64,000 bases of DNA from Thermoplasmata archaeon (lineage in GTDB: Archaea > Thermoplasmatota > Thermoplasmata > Thermoplasmatales > Thermoplasmataceae), in NCBI GenBank assembly GCA_021817455.1, contig JAKAUW010000080.1, positions 31,162 to 95,161 of the forward strand. The letters are read 5' to 3'. The position numbers and the translations under genes are program-made. The notes under the pieces are model-generated. The model had not been told where the DNA came from. It saw nothing but the letters and a program-made list of their open reading frames with translations, and searched no databases. This document shows, piece after piece, positions 62,914-64,000 of the stretch (position 1 is its first letter; every line of letters starts with the position of its first letter).

Positions 62914-64000
62914 ATGTTGGCTTATGATACTCTATCCAGGAAGGAAAAAAATCTGGAGTTTGACCCCGGTACCGTCGTTAAGGTATTCGTGTGCGGTCCA
63001 ACTGTCCAGGACACTTTCCACTTAGGCCATGCAAGAACCTATACTTTTTTTGACTCAGTAGTGAAATACCTCAGGGTCAAAGGTTACAGTGTATTCTATC
63101 TCCAGAATATCACGGACATAGACGACAAGATCATCAAAAGGGCAAATGAGGAGAATGTCCCTTATGATGTCATTTCAAAACGATATTCGGAAGAGTATAT
63201 GGATATCATGAAGACTCTGAAGATAGACAGCGTCAACTTTTATGCAAAAGCTACCAGCCACATATCTGAGATTGTACAGCAGATCAGGATCCTCATTGAT
63301 AAAGGCCTTGCATATGAAACATCTGACGGGGTTTATTTCAGTGTTGCAAAGTTCCCCGACTATGGAAAACTCTCGGGCCAGGATCCGGAGTCTCTCAGAG
63401 CCGGTGCCAGGGTGGAATCTACTGAAGAGAAACATGATCCGAGGGATTTTGTCATATGGAAAAAGATGAAACCGGGTGAACCTTACTGGGAATCTCCCTG
63501 GGGCAGAGGGAGGCCGGGATGGCACATTGAAGATACGGCTATTACTGAGAAGTACTTCGGGACTACATACGACATCCATGGTGGTGGGACAGACCTGATT
63601 TTCCCTCATCATGAGGCAGAGATCGCCCTTGAAAGATCCATCAGTGGGCAGCCATTTCTGGCCAGATACTGGCTACACAGTGCAATGCTCAATGTGAACG
63701 AGGAAAAAATGTCCAAGTCCCTGAAAAACTACATCACCATCAGGAGCGTCCTGAAGGATTACCTACCTGAAGAACTTAGGTATGCGCTCCTCAATGTCCA
63801 GTTCAGGACCACTGTTAGCTTTTCCCCTGAGTTGATGACTGAAGCCAGGGCAAATATTAGCACAATAAATACAATATACAGGAAACTTAAGCTTAAGAAC
63901 ATTTCAAGCAGGAAATTAAATGAAAACCCTGCAATAGCAAAACTTTCTGAAAGAATGGATAGCAATTTTGATTTTCGGCTACTTTTCAGGGATTTCAGAT
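62914..64000 (+). CDS. cysS: Cysteinyl-tRNA synthetase, 3' end outside window
   Basis: The first 362 codons of a class Ia synthetase; the frame runs off the window. [21 protein letters not shown] contains the first zinc Cys and the HIGH motif (HLGH); [14 protein letters not shown] gives the His/Glu zinc ligands; [14 protein letters not shown] is KMSKS. The usual second zinc Cys in WHIECSAM is Asp here (WHIEDTAI), so zinc binding is altered or absent. An archaeon carrying this enzyme can charge tRNA-Cys directly. The next gene and the anticodon domain are not visible. Confidence 0.93.
   Translation, partial: MLAYDTLSRKEKNLEFDPGTVVKVFVCGPTVQDTFHLGHARTYTFFDSVVKYLRVKGYSVFYLQNITDIDDKIIKRANEENVPYDVISKRYSEEYMDIMKTLKIDSVNFYAKATSHISEIVQQIRILIDKGLAYETSDGVYFSVAKFPDYGKLSGQDPESLRAGARVESTEEKHDPRDFVIWKKMKPGEPYWESPWGRGRPGWHIEDTAITEKYFGTTYDIHGGGTDLIFPHHEAEIALERSISGQPFLARYWLHSAMLNVNEEKMSKSLKNYITIRSVLKDYLPEELRYALLNVQFRTTVSFSPELMTEARANISTINTIYRKLKLKNISSRKLNENPAIAKLSERMDSNFDFRLLFRDFR

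Noticed and set aside
1..64000. CRISPR arrays, insertion sequences or prophage
   Set aside because: No regularly spaced direct repeats, transposase, integrase or terminal inverted repeats were seen; the Cas4-like genes are not near any cas gene.

Overview
The window looks like a chromosomal segment of a euryarchaeon of the order Thermoplasmatales. The evidence is the mix of archaeal information-processing genes (EF-1A, EF-2, rps10, rps17e, RpoL, RadB, FEN1 with a C-terminal PIP box, archaeal-type ProRS, RaSEA for archaeosine, NFACT/Rqc2), a bacterial-type grpE-dnaK-dnaJ set, SMC-ScpA, and short intergenic regions with TATA boxes about 25 nt before start codons (leaderless transcripts). Genes inside operons use GGTGA/GGAGG ribosome sites and overlapping stops and starts. 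I see no CRISPR array, insertion sequence, prophage or rRNA. One tRNA (Asp, GTC) is present. Genus-level placement is not possible from the sequence alone.

Layout. 1-6.8 kb: two membrane proteins (one cut by the window edge, one CPBP-like), a coxG / hydrolase-like / thioesterase operon, the ribosome-rescue NFACT protein, a PGI/PMI sugar isomerase, a 30-codon membrane microprotein and a LigB-type dioxygenase. 6.8-11 kb: EF-1A, S10 and EF-2. 11-17.5 kb: a carbohydrate ABC importer with an intracellular (alpha/alpha)6 glycosidase, then threonine synthase. 17.5-19.7 kb: OsmC, DUF1641 and an SQR-like flavoprotein that contains no cysteine. 19.7-25.6 kb: a candidate structured RNA, rpoL, a tRNA-G10 methyltransferase, the Hsp70 operon, a universal stress protein with a palindromic operator, and S17e. 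25.6-28.4 kb: thiolase, 3-hydroxyacyl-CoA dehydrogenase and crotonase, which together interconvert acetyl-CoA and crotonyl-CoA. 28.6-34.7 kb: smc and scpA followed directly by a Cas4-like nuclease split into two membrane-anchored ORFs, then TyrRS. 34.7-43.8 kb: a broken AbrB-like ORF, the ProRS-HAD-RadB-FEN1 operon, an M20 peptidase, and ileS-nadM. 43.9-51.8 kb: small orphan genes, ThiL, a cysteine-less RecB/Cas4-type nuclease, RaSEA, an aminotransferase, a TDT/SLAC1 transporter, a rhodanese, MscS and cyclophilin. 51.9-64 kb: pirin divergent from an HxlR regulator with palindromes between them, an intact AbrB-like protein, two unrecognised overlapping ORFs, tRNA-Asp, a phosphoesterase, an aldose epimerase, an amidohydrolase, an eIF2B-like protein, an archaeal pilin, a YyaL/SSP411 protein, a histidine phosphatase and the 5' part of cysS.

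The most interesting candidate is the two-ORF nuclease behind smc-scpA. The four presumed Fe-S cysteines and the RecB motifs are shared between two adjacent ORFs, and the split falls inside a predicted transmembrane hairpin. Other leads are the cysteine-free SQR-like protein beside DUF1641, a possible small RNA gene at 19684-19822, two leaderless microproteins, and several perfect palindromes at promoters (uspA-like, smc, pirin/HxlR, osmC). All functional calls rest on motif recognition by eye; no database search was run.
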